DNA from: Hydrocarboniphaga effusa AP103
Lineage (GTDB): Bacteria > Pseudomonadota > Gammaproteobacteria > Nevskiales > Nevskiaceae
Length of the DNA stretch: 64,000 bases
Direction of reading: 5' to 3'
NCBI RefSeq assembly: GCF_000271305.1
Contig: NZ_AKGD01000004.1
Location: forward strand, 620,001 to 684,000
Shown: in pieces, positions 34,010-42,166 of the stretch
How the letters are laid out: every line of letters starts with the position of its first letter
Position numbering within the stretch: position 1 is the stretch's first letter
Translations under genes and position numbers: made by a program
Notes under the pieces: model-generated
Told to the model about the DNA's origin: nothing
Databases searched by the model: none
Seen by the model: only the letters and a program-made list of their open reading frames with translations

Positions 34010-35941
34010 TCAGAAGTAGTGGAGCCAGATCAGCTCCGCGCTGCCGTCGTCGCTGTCCTTCGTCTGCGCGCCAGCGAGTTGCAGGCGCAGCCCCTGCGTC
34101 GGAATGAACTGCCACTGCGCACCCCAACGCAGCCGCATCACATCCATTGCACCGCCGGCCAGATCGGACAGGGCATCGAGCTCGAGCTGCTGAGTCCATC
34201 GCGTCGACCATTGCGCCGAGACGCCAGCGCGCAAACCTCCGGCCAAGGCATAGCCCTGCCCGCGATCACGATTCACATCGACCTCCACGAACGCGAATCC
34301 ATAAGTCTGCACACCGACGACCGGCGCCCAGGCCAACCCACCGCCGCCATCGGCATAAGCACCCAGGGAGCCGCCGGCGCGCAGAGTCGGCAAGGCCGAG
34401 CGCCGCACCCCGGCCGAAGCCTGCCAAGACCAGGGCCTGAATGCGACATCGCGAGGGGACACCGCCTGCACGCTCAGCAAGCGAAGGCTGTCGAGATCGA
34501 CACCCTGCTCATCCGCGAGCAGGCCGAGATCGAAGAACTCCAGTTCACCCCCCGCCAGATAACCGGCCGGGGGATCGAGCCGATCGTGGTAGGCAGGGCG
34601 TATCCGCAGCAAGGCCGCGCTGTCGGCTCCATCATTTCGCAGGCCCAGGCCGAAGCGGCCGCTGCCATGCCCTTCATCGGGCGAGAAGGCCGGACGGGGA
34701 ACGGCCTCGAAGTCGGCCGGCTCGGCGATACGCGAACGCGCCACCAGCGCCTCGCGTGAGCGCCGGATGCCCGATTCTCGTTGCACGGCACCGCTACGAA
34801 AAAGGAAATAAAGCTCGTCCTGCGCCGTTTCCAGCATGCGAGTCCGAGCCGCTGGCTCGGCCCGGGCGAATCGCGAATCATCGAACCCGGCGTCCCCGCG
34901 CGCGTAAGCGACCGCCCATTCGCGATCGGCCCGCGGCATGCGCTGCAAGCGATAGCGCAGCTGCTGGGCCAGCGCAGCCCGATAGACCGGAGCGCCGAGC
35001 AGGTGCTGCCGGCGCAGTTCGCGTACGGTGTCGATCGGAATGGCATACGGAACGCCCCCATCGAAACGGCCGACCAGCCGCAGATCCGGCCGCGCCACTT
35101 CGAGCAGGCTCAGTAGTTGATAGGAGCAGTTTTCAGTGAAGAAGTAGTAATCGAATTCGACGCCGCGCAGCTCCCACAAATGCCGAAGCAGGCGCTGCAC
35201 CGCGGCGTGGTCGAGTTGCAGCGGGTATTCCCAGAGATCGCGATGCTCGAAGCGCGCGTATTCCTTGACCTTCTCGTAATAAGGGTAGATCGAGAACGTG
35301 CCCGCATAGGAACCTCCGAGCCCGCGCACCGCGTAGGTGAGTCCGTTCTGCTCACCGGTATTGGCCGCGTAGTTCACTGCGTAAGCCAGCAGCCGATCGT
35401 CACCGCCTTGGCCATGCGCATCGACACGCAACAAGGTGTGGCCGAACATCGACGACGGGCTGTACAAATCGTTGGATGCGAACACCACTGCCAGTGCCGC
35501 CGCATCGAGCCCGCGCAACCATTCATCGAACCGCTCGCAGACCTGCTCGGGCAAGCGTCGCGAATCGAAAGCCAACTCATTCTTGAGCCATTCGTAGCGT
35601 GCCTTGGCCCGGCATTGCGCAGGCTCGCCCTCGCGCTGCCCTTCGCCGAAGAAGGAATCGAGCGTCGTATCCAGTTCGGCTCGCGGATCGTGCTTGCCGT
35701 CGGCAGCCAGAAAAAACTGGGGGAAATCGACCGTACTCTCGACACCTCCAGGCCAGCTGCTCGGCCGATAGTGCAGCAGGCGCTGCCACATCGGTGCATG
35801 GTCGAGCCGGCGCTCGTGCGCCTGCTGCTTGAGTTCGGCGAGGTAACCAGCATCGGGCACCACCACCGCAGCGTCTGCGGCCACGGCGAAAGCGGCCTGA
35901 CTCAGCAGGCCCAACAGAGTCAGCAGAAAAAGCTGGCGCAT
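34010..35941 (-). CDS. DUF4105 (Lnb N-terminal periplasmic domain) protein
   Basis: The 643-residue exported protein has a signal peptide (about residues 1-22). The DUF4105/Lnb-like domain follows, with SMFGHTLLRVDA and FFTENCSYQLLSLLE, the conserved His and Cys typical of this papain-like fold. The C-terminal third is rich in Gly and aromatic residues and ends ELIWLHYF, which could be an outer-membrane barrel or repeat region. In Enterococcus, Lnb transfers acyl chains to lipoproteins. Whether proteobacterial members do this is unknown. A terminator-like hairpin abuts its ATG. Confidence 0.8.
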   Translation of the reverse strand: MRQLFLLTLLGLLSQAAFAVAADAAVVVPDAGYLAELKQQAHERRLDHAPMWQRLLHYRPSSWPGGVESTVDFPQFFLAADGKHDPRAELDTTLDSFFGEGQREGEPAQCRAKARYEWLKNELAFDSRRLPEQVCERFDEWLRGLDAAALAVVFASNDLYSPSSMFGHTLLRVDAHGQGGDDRLLAYAVNYAANTGEQNGLTYAVRGLGGSYAGTFSIYPYYEKVKEYARFEHRDLWEYPLQLDHAAVQRLLRHLWELRGVEFDYYFFTENCSYQLLSLLEVARPDLRLVGRFDGGVPYAIPIDTVRELRRQHLLGAPVYRAALAQQLRYRLQRMPRADREWAVAYARGDAGFDDSRFARAEPAARTRMLETAQDELYFLFRSGAVQRESGIRRSREALVARSRIAEPADFEAVPRPAFSPDEGHGSGRFGLGLRNDGADSAALLRIRPAYHDRLDPPAGYLAGGELEFFDLGLLADEQGVDLDSLRLLSVQAVSPRDVAFRPWSWQASAGVRRSALPTLRAGGSLGAYADGGGGLAWAPVVGVQTYGFAFVEVDVNRDRGQGYALAGGLRAGVSAQWSTRWTQQLELDALSDLAGGAMDVMRLRWGAQWQFIPTQGLRLQLAGAQTKDSDDGSAELIWLHYF

Positions 35942-35969
35942 AAAAAAGGCGGCGACCGAAGCCGCCGCC
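35942..35969 (-). terminator. Rho-independent terminator-like hairpin touching the DUF4105 start codon
   Basis: On the minus strand GGCGGCG and CGCCGCC form a 7-base stem with an 8-base loop (GCTTCGGT), followed by six T residues directly before the DUF4105 ATG at 35941. It lies between the DUF3015 stop and that start. It could end the DUF3015 transcript, attenuate readthrough, or both. Confidence 0.7.
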
Positions 35970-35984
35970 CATCTTCGATATGCC

Positions 35985-36467
35985 TCAGGCGACGTAGCGG
36001 CTCAGGCGCGCATCGCGAGCCATTACCCTTTCGACGTGCTGCAGCACATCAGCGGCGGCCACATCGGCGCTGCTGAAGATTTCGGCATAGTGCGCTTGCA
36101 GCGTCGCATTGAATGCAGCGCGATCCTGCGCATCGACGTTGTAGAGCGAGGCCAGCGTGCCGAGTGCCTCGCCCTGTCCGGCCGCCATTTCGGTGGCGAG
36201 TTGATCGAGGTTGGCACCGGCGAACATCGGCAGGCGGTCGGCCGCCGTGATCACGCCGTCCTTGGAGCAACCGAGCGTGCCGGAGCTGATGCCGAACGTC
36301 TGGTTGCCAAAGGTTCCGTTGGTGGTCGCTGCCAGAACCTTGGCGGCGAGGCCGGACTTACCCTCCCAGATCTGCGTTCCCAAGCCGCAGCCCACGTCTT
36401 TATCGGCCATCGCGCTACCGACCGGCAGCAGGAACAGGCTCGCGACGATCGCGTATTTTTTCATCAT
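35985..36467 (-). CDS. DUF3015 family secreted protein
   Basis: The 160-residue protein has a signal peptide ending VGSAMA and the DUF3015 pattern VGCGLGTQIWEG, TNGTFGNQTFGISSGTLGC, then a helical C-terminal half. The family is periplasmic or outer-membrane associated with no established function. The ATG at 36467 is favoured by AAGGA eight bases upstream, and an adjacent second ATG at 36464 is possible. The leader is structured (36501-36548). Confidence 0.85.
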   Translation of the reverse strand: MMKKYAIVASLFLLPVGSAMADKDVGCGLGTQIWEGKSGLAAKVLAATTNGTFGNQTFGISSGTLGCSKDGVITAADRLPMFAGANLDQLATEMAAGQGEALGTLASLYNVDAQDRAAFNATLQAHYAEIFSSADVAAADVLQHVERVMARDARLSRYVA

Positions 36468-36500
36468 GGTGAATATCCTTCTCGTGTAGTCAGTCCACAT

Positions 36501-36548
36501 CCGTGGCGATGGAATCGCCACGGCTCCCTAGGTCCGGCACTTCGGACC
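36501..36548 (-). promoter_or_regulatory. Two inverted repeats upstream of the DUF3015 gene
   Basis: CCGTGGCGAT/ATCGCCACGG (36501-36523, 10-base arms, 3-base loop) and GGTCCG/CGGACC (36531-36548, 6-base arms, 6-base loop) lie 34-81 bases before the ATG. They could be a structured 5' leader or operator. No T-tract follows on the minus strand. Function is inferred from position. Confidence 0.4.
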
Positions 36549-36630
36549 CAGTCGGACCATACCACCCCAAAAAAGAAAAAAGCGCTCTGCGAAACGGCCT
36601 AATGAAAACATCATGGTCACCGCAGAAACC

Positions 36631-36664
36631 AAAAGCGCCCCGAACCGGAACCGGCTCGGGGCGC
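36631..36664 (-). terminator. Rho-independent terminator after pyrG
   Basis: On the minus strand a 14-base near-perfect stem (GCGCCCCGAGCCGG with CCGGTTCGGGGCGC, one G-T pair) with a 2-base loop is followed by TTTT. It begins 15 bases after the pyrG stop. Confidence 0.8.
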
Positions 36665-36679
36665 CTCTGGTCGACCGCT

Positions 36680-38338
36680 TCAAACCGTCTTGAGCTGATG
36701 CACCAGATGCTGCTCGCGGGCCGCCTTGACGAACCCTTCGAAGAGCGGATGACCGTCACGCGGAGTCGAGGTGAACTCCGGGTGGAACTGGCAGGCGACG
36801 AACCACGGATGCTCCGGCAGCTCGATCATCTCGACGAGTTCTTCGTCTTCCGACACACCGACGATGTCCAGGCCCTTTTCGGTCAGGGTCGACCGATAGT
36901 TGTTGTTGAACTCGTAGCGGTGACGGTGACGCTCGGCGATGGTTTCGGCGTTGTAGAGCGCGCGCGATTTGCTGCCGGCCTTGAGACGGCAGTTCTGGAT
37001 GCCCAGGCGCATGGTGCCGCCCATGTCCGACTTGTCGTCGCGGCGCTCGATACGGCCGGTGGCGTCGATCCACTCCGTCACCAGGCCGATCACCGGATGG
37101 GGACTGGCCGGGTTGAACTCGGTGGAATGCGCACCGGCCAGGCCGACGACGTTGCGCGCGAACTCGATCACCGCCACCTGCATGCCGAGGCAGATGCCGA
37201 GATACGGGATCCTGTTCTCGCGCGCATAGCGGGCGGCCATGATCTTGCCTTCGATGCCGCGCTCGCCGAAGCCGCCCGGAACCAGGATCGCGTCAGCGCC
37301 CTGCAGCACGCGTGTACCCTGGTGCTCGAGCGTCTCGGACTCGATATAGCGGATCTTCACGCGCGTGTGCACGTGCAGGCCGGCGTGGGTCAGCGCCTCG
37401 TTGAGCGACTTGTAGGCGTCGGCGAGGTCGACATACTTGCCCACCATCGCGATCTGCACTTCCACGTCCTGCTGATCGCGAGCTTCGACGACGCGCTCCC
37501 AGCTCGACAGGTCGGCGCGACGCGCTTCGAGGCCGAAGTGCTCGACCACGAGGTCGTCCAGGCCCTGCTGATGCAGCCAGTTCGGAATCTTGTAGATGTC
37601 GTCGAGATCGATCGCCGAGATCACCGCGTTGTACGGCACGTTGGTGAACAGGCCGATCTTGCGCTTCTCGGCGTCCGGCAACGGGCGCTCGGATCGACAC
37701 ACGAGGATGTCGGGCTGGATGCCGATGCCGCGCAGTTCCTTGACCGAGTGCTGCGTCGGCTTGGTCTTGAGCTCGCCCGAGGCCTTCACGAACGGAACGA
37801 GCGTCAGGTGCATGTACATCGCGTTGCGGCGGCCGAGCTCGACGCCCATCTGGCGGATGGCTTCGAGGAACGGCAGCGATTCGATGTCGCCGACGGTACC
37901 GCCGATCTCGACCATGCAGATGTCGGCGCCTTCGGCGCCGCGGCGAATCGCGGCCTGGATTTCGTCGGTGATGTGCGGAATCACCTGCACGGTGCGGCCG
38001 AGATAGTCTCCGCGACGCTCCTTCTCGAGCACGTTGCGGTAGACCTGGCCGGTGGTCAGGTTGGAATGGCGGTTGGTCTTGCCGCGCAAAAAGCGTTCGT
38101 AGTGTCCGAGGTCGAGGTCGGTTTCGGCGCCATCTTCGGTCACGAACACCTCGCCGTGCTGGAACGGGCTCATCGTTCCGGCGTCGACGTTGATGTAAGG
38201 ATCGAGCTTGATCATGCGCACCTTGAACCCGCGCGATTCGAGAATCGCGGCGAGCGAGGCAGCGGCAATACCTTTACCGAGCGAGGACACCACGCCGCCC
38301 GTCACAAACAGAAAACGCGTCGAACTGGCGTTCGGCAT
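36680..38338 (-). CDS. pyrG: CTP synthase
   Basis: The 552-residue enzyme aminates UTP to CTP with glutamine. The N-terminal synthetase domain begins RFLFVTGGVVSSLGKGIAAA with DPYINVDAGTMSPFQHGEVF. The C-terminal glutamine amidotransferase has PGGFGERG, the nucleophile Cys in YLGICLGMQ and the catalytic His-Pro-Glu in CQFHPEFTSTPRDGHPLF. The ATG at 38338 gives the family N-terminus. kdsA, which sits between pyrG and eno in many relatives, is not here. Confidence 0.97.
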   Translation of the reverse strand: MPNASSTRFLFVTGGVVSSLGKGIAAASLAAILESRGFKVRMIKLDPYINVDAGTMSPFQHGEVFVTEDGAETDLDLGHYERFLRGKTNRHSNLTTGQVYRNVLEKERRGDYLGRTVQVIPHITDEIQAAIRRGAEGADICMVEIGGTVGDIESLPFLEAIRQMGVELGRRNAMYMHLTLVPFVKASGELKTKPTQHSVKELRGIGIQPDILVCRSERPLPDAEKRKIGLFTNVPYNAVISAIDLDDIYKIPNWLHQQGLDDLVVEHFGLEARRADLSSWERVVEARDQQDVEVQIAMVGKYVDLADAYKSLNEALTHAGLHVHTRVKIRYIESETLEHQGTRVLQGADAILVPGGFGERGIEGKIMAARYARENRIPYLGICLGMQVAVIEFARNVVGLAGAHSTEFNPASPHPVIGLVTEWIDATGRIERRDDKSDMGGTMRLGIQNCRLKAGSKSRALYNAETIAERHRHRYEFNNNYRSTLTEKGLDIVGVSEDEELVEMIELPEHPWFVACQFHPEFTSTPRDGHPLFEGFVKAAREQHLVHQLKTV

Positions 38339-38461
38339 GGATAGGGTCAGGCTGGGGGTTTCGCGAATTTTACGGCATGGGCCCTTTGCCTGCCATGCAC
38401 AGTCGACTTGCTCGCATACGCGCGGGGGCATCCTGCATGCGTTTCGGGGCCTGTTGCGTAT

Positions 38462-38568
38462 CCCCTCTCCCGCGGGCGGGAGAGGGTCTGATGGAAACGC
38501 GTCACTTCTCGCAGGCCCGCTCTCTCTCCTCGCCTCCGACGGGACGCCCGCCCGCTCGCGGGAGAGCG
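38462..38568. repeat. Intergenic inverted-repeat element (REP-like)
   Basis: CCCTCTCCCGC/GCGGGAGAGGG (38463-38486, 11-base arms, 2-base loop) is followed by a second longer-range pair CGCTCTC/GAGAGCG (38518-38568). The element fills most of the 269-base gap between the acyl-CoA ligase stop and the pyrG start. Short palindromic repeats with CCCTCTCCC cores are common between genes in Xanthomonadales, and genome copies would confirm it. The first hairpin could also end transcription. Confidence 0.6.
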
Positions 38569-38607
38569 ACAGCCAGCTCGCCGATTCGAATGCGTCCGAT
38601 CGCCCCC

Positions 38608-40242
38608 TCAACCCGCCAGCTTGTAATCCGAAAAGCTCTGGCGAAGCTTGAGTTTCTGCACTTTCCCGGTGGCGGTGTGCGGCAATTCGTCGACAAAGGC
38701 GACGTCGTCGGGCAGCCACCATTTGGCGATCTTGCCGTCGAAATGGGCCAGAAGCTCCTCCCGCGTGACAGTCGCGCCCTGGCGCAGCACCGCGACCACG
38801 ATCGGTCGCTCGTCCCATTTGGGGTGCGCGACGCCGATCACCGCGGCCTCGGCCACGGCCGGATGGCTCATGGCGATGTTCTCGAGATCGATGGAGCTGA
38901 TCCATTCGCCGCCGGACTTGATCACGTCCTTCGATCGATCGGTAATGCCGATGAAACCGTCCGCATCAATGGTGGCGACGTCGCCGGTGGGGAACCAGCC
39001 GTCGACCAGCGGGCTGCCCTCGCCTTTGTAGTAGCGCTCGATGACCCAGGGGCCGCGCACCAGCAGGTCGCCGAACGCCACGCCGTCGTTCGGCAGCGGC
39101 TTGCCGTCGCCATCGACGATCTTGGCCGCGACGCCGAACACCAGCTTGCCGGCCTTGAGCGCCTGCGCCCGGCGCTGCGCCTCGGGCAGGGCCTCGTGCT
39201 TTGGGGCGAGCGAGTTCACCGAGCCGAGCGGCGACATTTCGGTCATGCCCCAACCCGGCTTCAGCAGCACGCCGAGTTCCTTTTCGAAGGCTTCGAACAG
39301 CGACGGCGGGCAAGCCGAGCCGCCGACGATGCAGCGCTCGAGCGCCTCGGGCTTGATGCCGGTTTCGCGCACGTACTGGAGCATGCCGAGCCAGACCGTC
39401 GGCACGCCGGCCGAGAAAGTCACGCCTTCGCGGTTGAACAGCTCGCAGAGGCTGGCGCCGTCGAGCGCCGGCCCCGGCAGCACGAACTTGCAGCCGACCA
39501 GGGCCGCCGAATACGGCATGCCCCAGGCGTTGACGTGAAACATCGGCACGATCGGCAGCGCCACGTCGCGCGAGGAGATGTTCAGCGCGTCGGGCAGGCA
39601 GGAGCCGTAGGCGTGCAAGAGCGAGGAGCGGTGCGAATACAGCACCCCCTTGGGGTTGCCGGTGGTGCCCGAGGTGTAGCAAAGGCCGGCGGCCTGTTTT
39701 TCGTCGAACTGCGGCCAGGCGTAGTCGTCGTTCTCGGCCGCGATCAGGTCTTCGAAGCAGACCAGGTTCGGGATCGCCTGCGTCGGCTTGTGGGCCGCAT
39801 CGGTCATCGCCACCCAGGTCTTCACGCTCGTGCACTGCGGGGCGAGCTTCTCGACCAGCGGGGCGAGGTTGATGTCGAAGAACAAGACCTTGTCTTCGGC
39901 GTGGTTGATGATCCAGGCGACCTGATCGGGGAACAGCCGTGGATTCACCGTATGGATGATCGCGCCCGAACCGGAGACCGCGTAGTAGAGCTCCAGGTGT
40001 CGGTAGCCGTTCCAGGCAAGCGTGCCGACGCGGTCGTCGGCTTTCACGCCGAGCCGGCTGAGTGCATTGGCGAGCTGACGCGAGCGTTTGGCCGCCTCGC
40101 GCCAGGTGTAGCGGTGGAAGCGCGCATCGCCTTCGCCGCCTTCGACCCGCCGTGAAACGATTTCGACGTCGCCGTGGCAGCGCTCGGCATGCTCAAGCAG
40201 CGTGCTGATCAGCAGCGGCGCGTCCATCATCAATCCGTTCAT
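38608..40242 (-). CDS. Medium/long-chain acyl-CoA ligase (AMP-forming)
   Basis: The 544-residue ANL-superfamily enzyme activates a fatty acid to its CoA thioester through an acyl-AMP. The AMP-binding loop is YTSGTTGNPKGVLYSHRS. A GWGMTEMSP motif, WFPTGDVATIDADGFIGITDR and the C-terminal catalytic Lys region PHTATGKVQKLKLR are present. It resembles AlkK-type ligases. Neighbours give no pathway hint: tilS lies 32 bases upstream on the same strand. Chain length cannot be read from sequence. Confidence 0.9.
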   Translation of the reverse strand: MNGLMMDAPLLISTLLEHAERCHGDVEIVSRRVEGGEGDARFHRYTWREAAKRSRQLANALSRLGVKADDRVGTLAWNGYRHLELYYAVSGSGAIIHTVNPRLFPDQVAWIINHAEDKVLFFDINLAPLVEKLAPQCTSVKTWVAMTDAAHKPTQAIPNLVCFEDLIAAENDDYAWPQFDEKQAAGLCYTSGTTGNPKGVLYSHRSSLLHAYGSCLPDALNISSRDVALPIVPMFHVNAWGMPYSAALVGCKFVLPGPALDGASLCELFNREGVTFSAGVPTVWLGMLQYVRETGIKPEALERCIVGGSACPPSLFEAFEKELGVLLKPGWGMTEMSPLGSVNSLAPKHEALPEAQRRAQALKAGKLVFGVAAKIVDGDGKPLPNDGVAFGDLLVRGPWVIERYYKGEGSPLVDGWFPTGDVATIDADGFIGITDRSKDVIKSGGEWISSIDLENIAMSHPAVAEAAVIGVAHPKWDERPIVVAVLRQGATVTREELLAHFDGKIAKWWLPDDVAFVDELPHTATGKVQKLKLRQSFSDYKLAG

Positions 40243-40274
40243 GATTGTCTCCGTCCTTTATCGATCTTTCGTTG

Positions 40275-41531
40275 TTATGAGTGCAGCCATTCGATCCGGG
40301 CCTCGGCGGGTTGCCAGGGCAAGCCACCGACCCAGACCAGCTCGCCGTCCTCGAATACCAGCGGAGTGCGGCACCGCTTCCACGGCGGAATACCACGCTC
40401 CTGAAACAAATTCTTGAGGCTGCGGCTCGGCTGACCGGCCTCTGTCCGAAACCGCTCGCCTCCGCTCGCGAAGCGCACCGTGTAGCGGCGCTGCGCGGAA
40501 GCCCTCAACTCACCGCAGCCCGGCGGCAGGTTCAGCGCCGCGCCCCCGTCCCACTCCACTTCGAACCCTTCGGGCGCCGGCGGCAGCGGACGCATCAGAT
40601 GCAGATGCTTCCGATACCGTCGCAGCTCCACTCCAGGCCAGCTCAGCAGTGGCTCCGCATCGGGCGGCGCCGCCAGCAATTCCGGCAAACGCGCGAACGC
40701 CGTCCGAGGCGCAGGCGGCAGGCCTTGCTGTTCGAGGTGCCAACGCAGCAGATTGCGCCGACGCGCAGCGCTCAGCGCCGCGAGGCCGCGCATCGACAGG
40801 CCCTGGGCTTCGATCACGCTCGCGGCATCCAGACCCGCGAGCTCGTCGAGCAGATCGTCCGCCTCGGCGCACCAATGCGCCGATTGCGCGAGCGATTCGG
40901 TCGCCGCGGGCCAGCGATGATGCAACAGCGGCAATACTTCGCGACGCAGGCGCACGCGCTCGTAACGCGGCTCGGCATTGTGCGGATCATCGACCCAGTC
41001 GAGCCCCCGTGCCGCTACCCAGTCGAGTAGTTCGGAGCGCCGCACATCGAGCAGCGGACGCCAGAGCCAGCCCTCGCCGAAGCGGCGCAGCGCCCGCATG
41101 CTGCCGAGTCCACGAACGCCCGAGCCGCGCAAGGCGCGCATCAGGAAGGTCTCGGCCTGATCGTCCCGGTGATGCGCCATCGCCAGCACCTCGCCCGGCT
41201 GCAGCGCTTGTATCAGCGCCCGATGCCGGGCTTCCCGAGCCGCGGCTTCCGGGCCCAGCGCGTCGTCAGGCTCGATGTTCACGTGCAGCACCTGCAGCGG
41301 AACCTCGAGCTGCCTGCAACGGCGCTCGCAGTGCAGCACCCAGTCATCGGCGATCGCCTGCAGCCCGTGATGCACGTGCACCGCACGTAGCGCGGGCAGG
41401 CCCAGCGTCGACAAGGCCAGCAGCAGCGCCGTCGAATCGCCGCCGCCGCTGTAAGCGACGCAGAATCGTGTCGCCCCTGTCGGGGCGGTGAGCCGCAATC
41501 GGGCAGGATCGAATGCCATGCGGTGCATCAT
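40275..41531 (-). CDS. tilS: tRNA(Ile)-lysidine synthetase
   Basis: The 418-residue enzyme modifies C34 of tRNA-Ile(CAU) to lysidine. The PP-loop is VAYSGGGDSTALL near residues 25-37, followed by VHHGLQ and the HHRDDQAETFLMRALRGSG motif. TilS middle and C-terminal domains are present (SLKNLFQERGIPPWKR). ATG codons at 41531, 41528 and 41519 are all plausible starts, and none has a clear ribosome site. It does not follow accA directly, because a thioredoxin-like gene intervenes on the other strand. Confidence 0.92.
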   Translation of the reverse strand: MMHRMAFDPARLRLTAPTGATRFCVAYSGGGDSTALLLALSTLGLPALRAVHVHHGLQAIADDWVLHCERRCRQLEVPLQVLHVNIEPDDALGPEAAAREARHRALIQALQPGEVLAMAHHRDDQAETFLMRALRGSGVRGLGSMRALRRFGEGWLWRPLLDVRRSELLDWVAARGLDWVDDPHNAEPRYERVRLRREVLPLLHHRWPAATESLAQSAHWCAEADDLLDELAGLDAASVIEAQGLSMRGLAALSAARRRNLLRWHLEQQGLPPAPRTAFARLPELLAAPPDAEPLLSWPGVELRRYRKHLHLMRPLPPAPEGFEVEWDGGAALNLPPGCGELRASAQRRYTVRFASGGERFRTEAGQPSRSLKNLFQERGIPPWKRCRTPLVFEDGELVWVGGLPWQPAEARIEWLHS

Positions 41532-41632
41532 AGCGAGCGATCCCGCGAGTTCACGCTGCGGTTCACCAAAGCGCCGCTAAGCTTGCGAAAACACCGTTGC
41601 ATGAAAAATGACATGCGGCAAAGGGAGACACG

Positions 41633-42097
41633 ATGCAGATGCGGATGCGGTTGATCACGATCACGACGCTGACCCTGATACTCGGCCTCGCAGGGCTGGC
41701 ACGGGCCGCCGACAACAAGCCGCTGCCGACCAAACCGATGGCGGTCTGGTTCTATGCGGACTGGTGCATGAACTGCAAGCTCATCGCGCCGAAGATCGCC
41801 GAGGTGAAACCGGATTTCGAGCGCAGCGTCGAGTTCGTCAGGCTCGATGTGACCAACGAGGAGCGCAAGGCCAAGTCGCGCGAACAGGCGCAAAAGCTCG
41901 GCCTCTACTCGCTCTACATGAGCAACAAGGCCACCGGCTGGCTCGCGCTGATCGACTCGTCCGGCAACAAGGTGGGCGAGCTGCATCAGGAGATGACGGT
42001 CGATCAGATTCGCAAGGAGCTCTCGAAGATCGCCTTGCCGACGAGCACGCCGGCGACGCCCGATTCCGCGGCTCCGGTCGAGGGGCTTTCGCCCTGA
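41633..42097 (+). CDS. Secreted thioredoxin-like protein with a CMNC active site
   Basis: The 154-residue protein has a signal peptide (cleavage near ARA, residue 25) and a thioredoxin fold with VWFYADWCMNCKLIAPKI, the CxxC being Cys45-Met-Asn-Cys48. It resembles the soluble domain of DsbD-type or thioredoxin-like periplasmic proteins, but it has no membrane domain. A periplasmic disulphide reductase is likely and the partner is unknown. The tail is Pro/Thr/Ala rich. It is divergent from tilS. Confidence 0.82.
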   Translation: MQMRMRLITITTLTLILGLAGLARAADNKPLPTKPMAVWFYADWCMNCKLIAPKIAEVKPDFERSVEFVRLDVTNEERKAKSREQAQKLGLYSLYMSNKATGWLALIDSSGNKVGELHQEMTVDQIRKELSKIALPTSTPATPDSAAPVEGLSP

Positions 42098-42115
42098 TCG
42101 CCTGACCGCGCTTCA

Positions 42116-42147
42116 ACGAAAAAGCCCGCTTTCGCGGGCTTTTTCGT
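42116..42147. terminator. Bidirectional terminator between the thioredoxin-like gene and accA
   Basis: A perfect 14-base inverted repeat (ACGAAAAAGCCCGC, loop TTTC, GCGGGCTTTTTCGT) gives A-rich and T-rich flanks on both strands. It sits between two convergent stops (42097 and 42167), so it should serve both genes. Confidence 0.9.
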
Positions 42148-42166
42148 GAGCGGCGAGGCGATGCGG

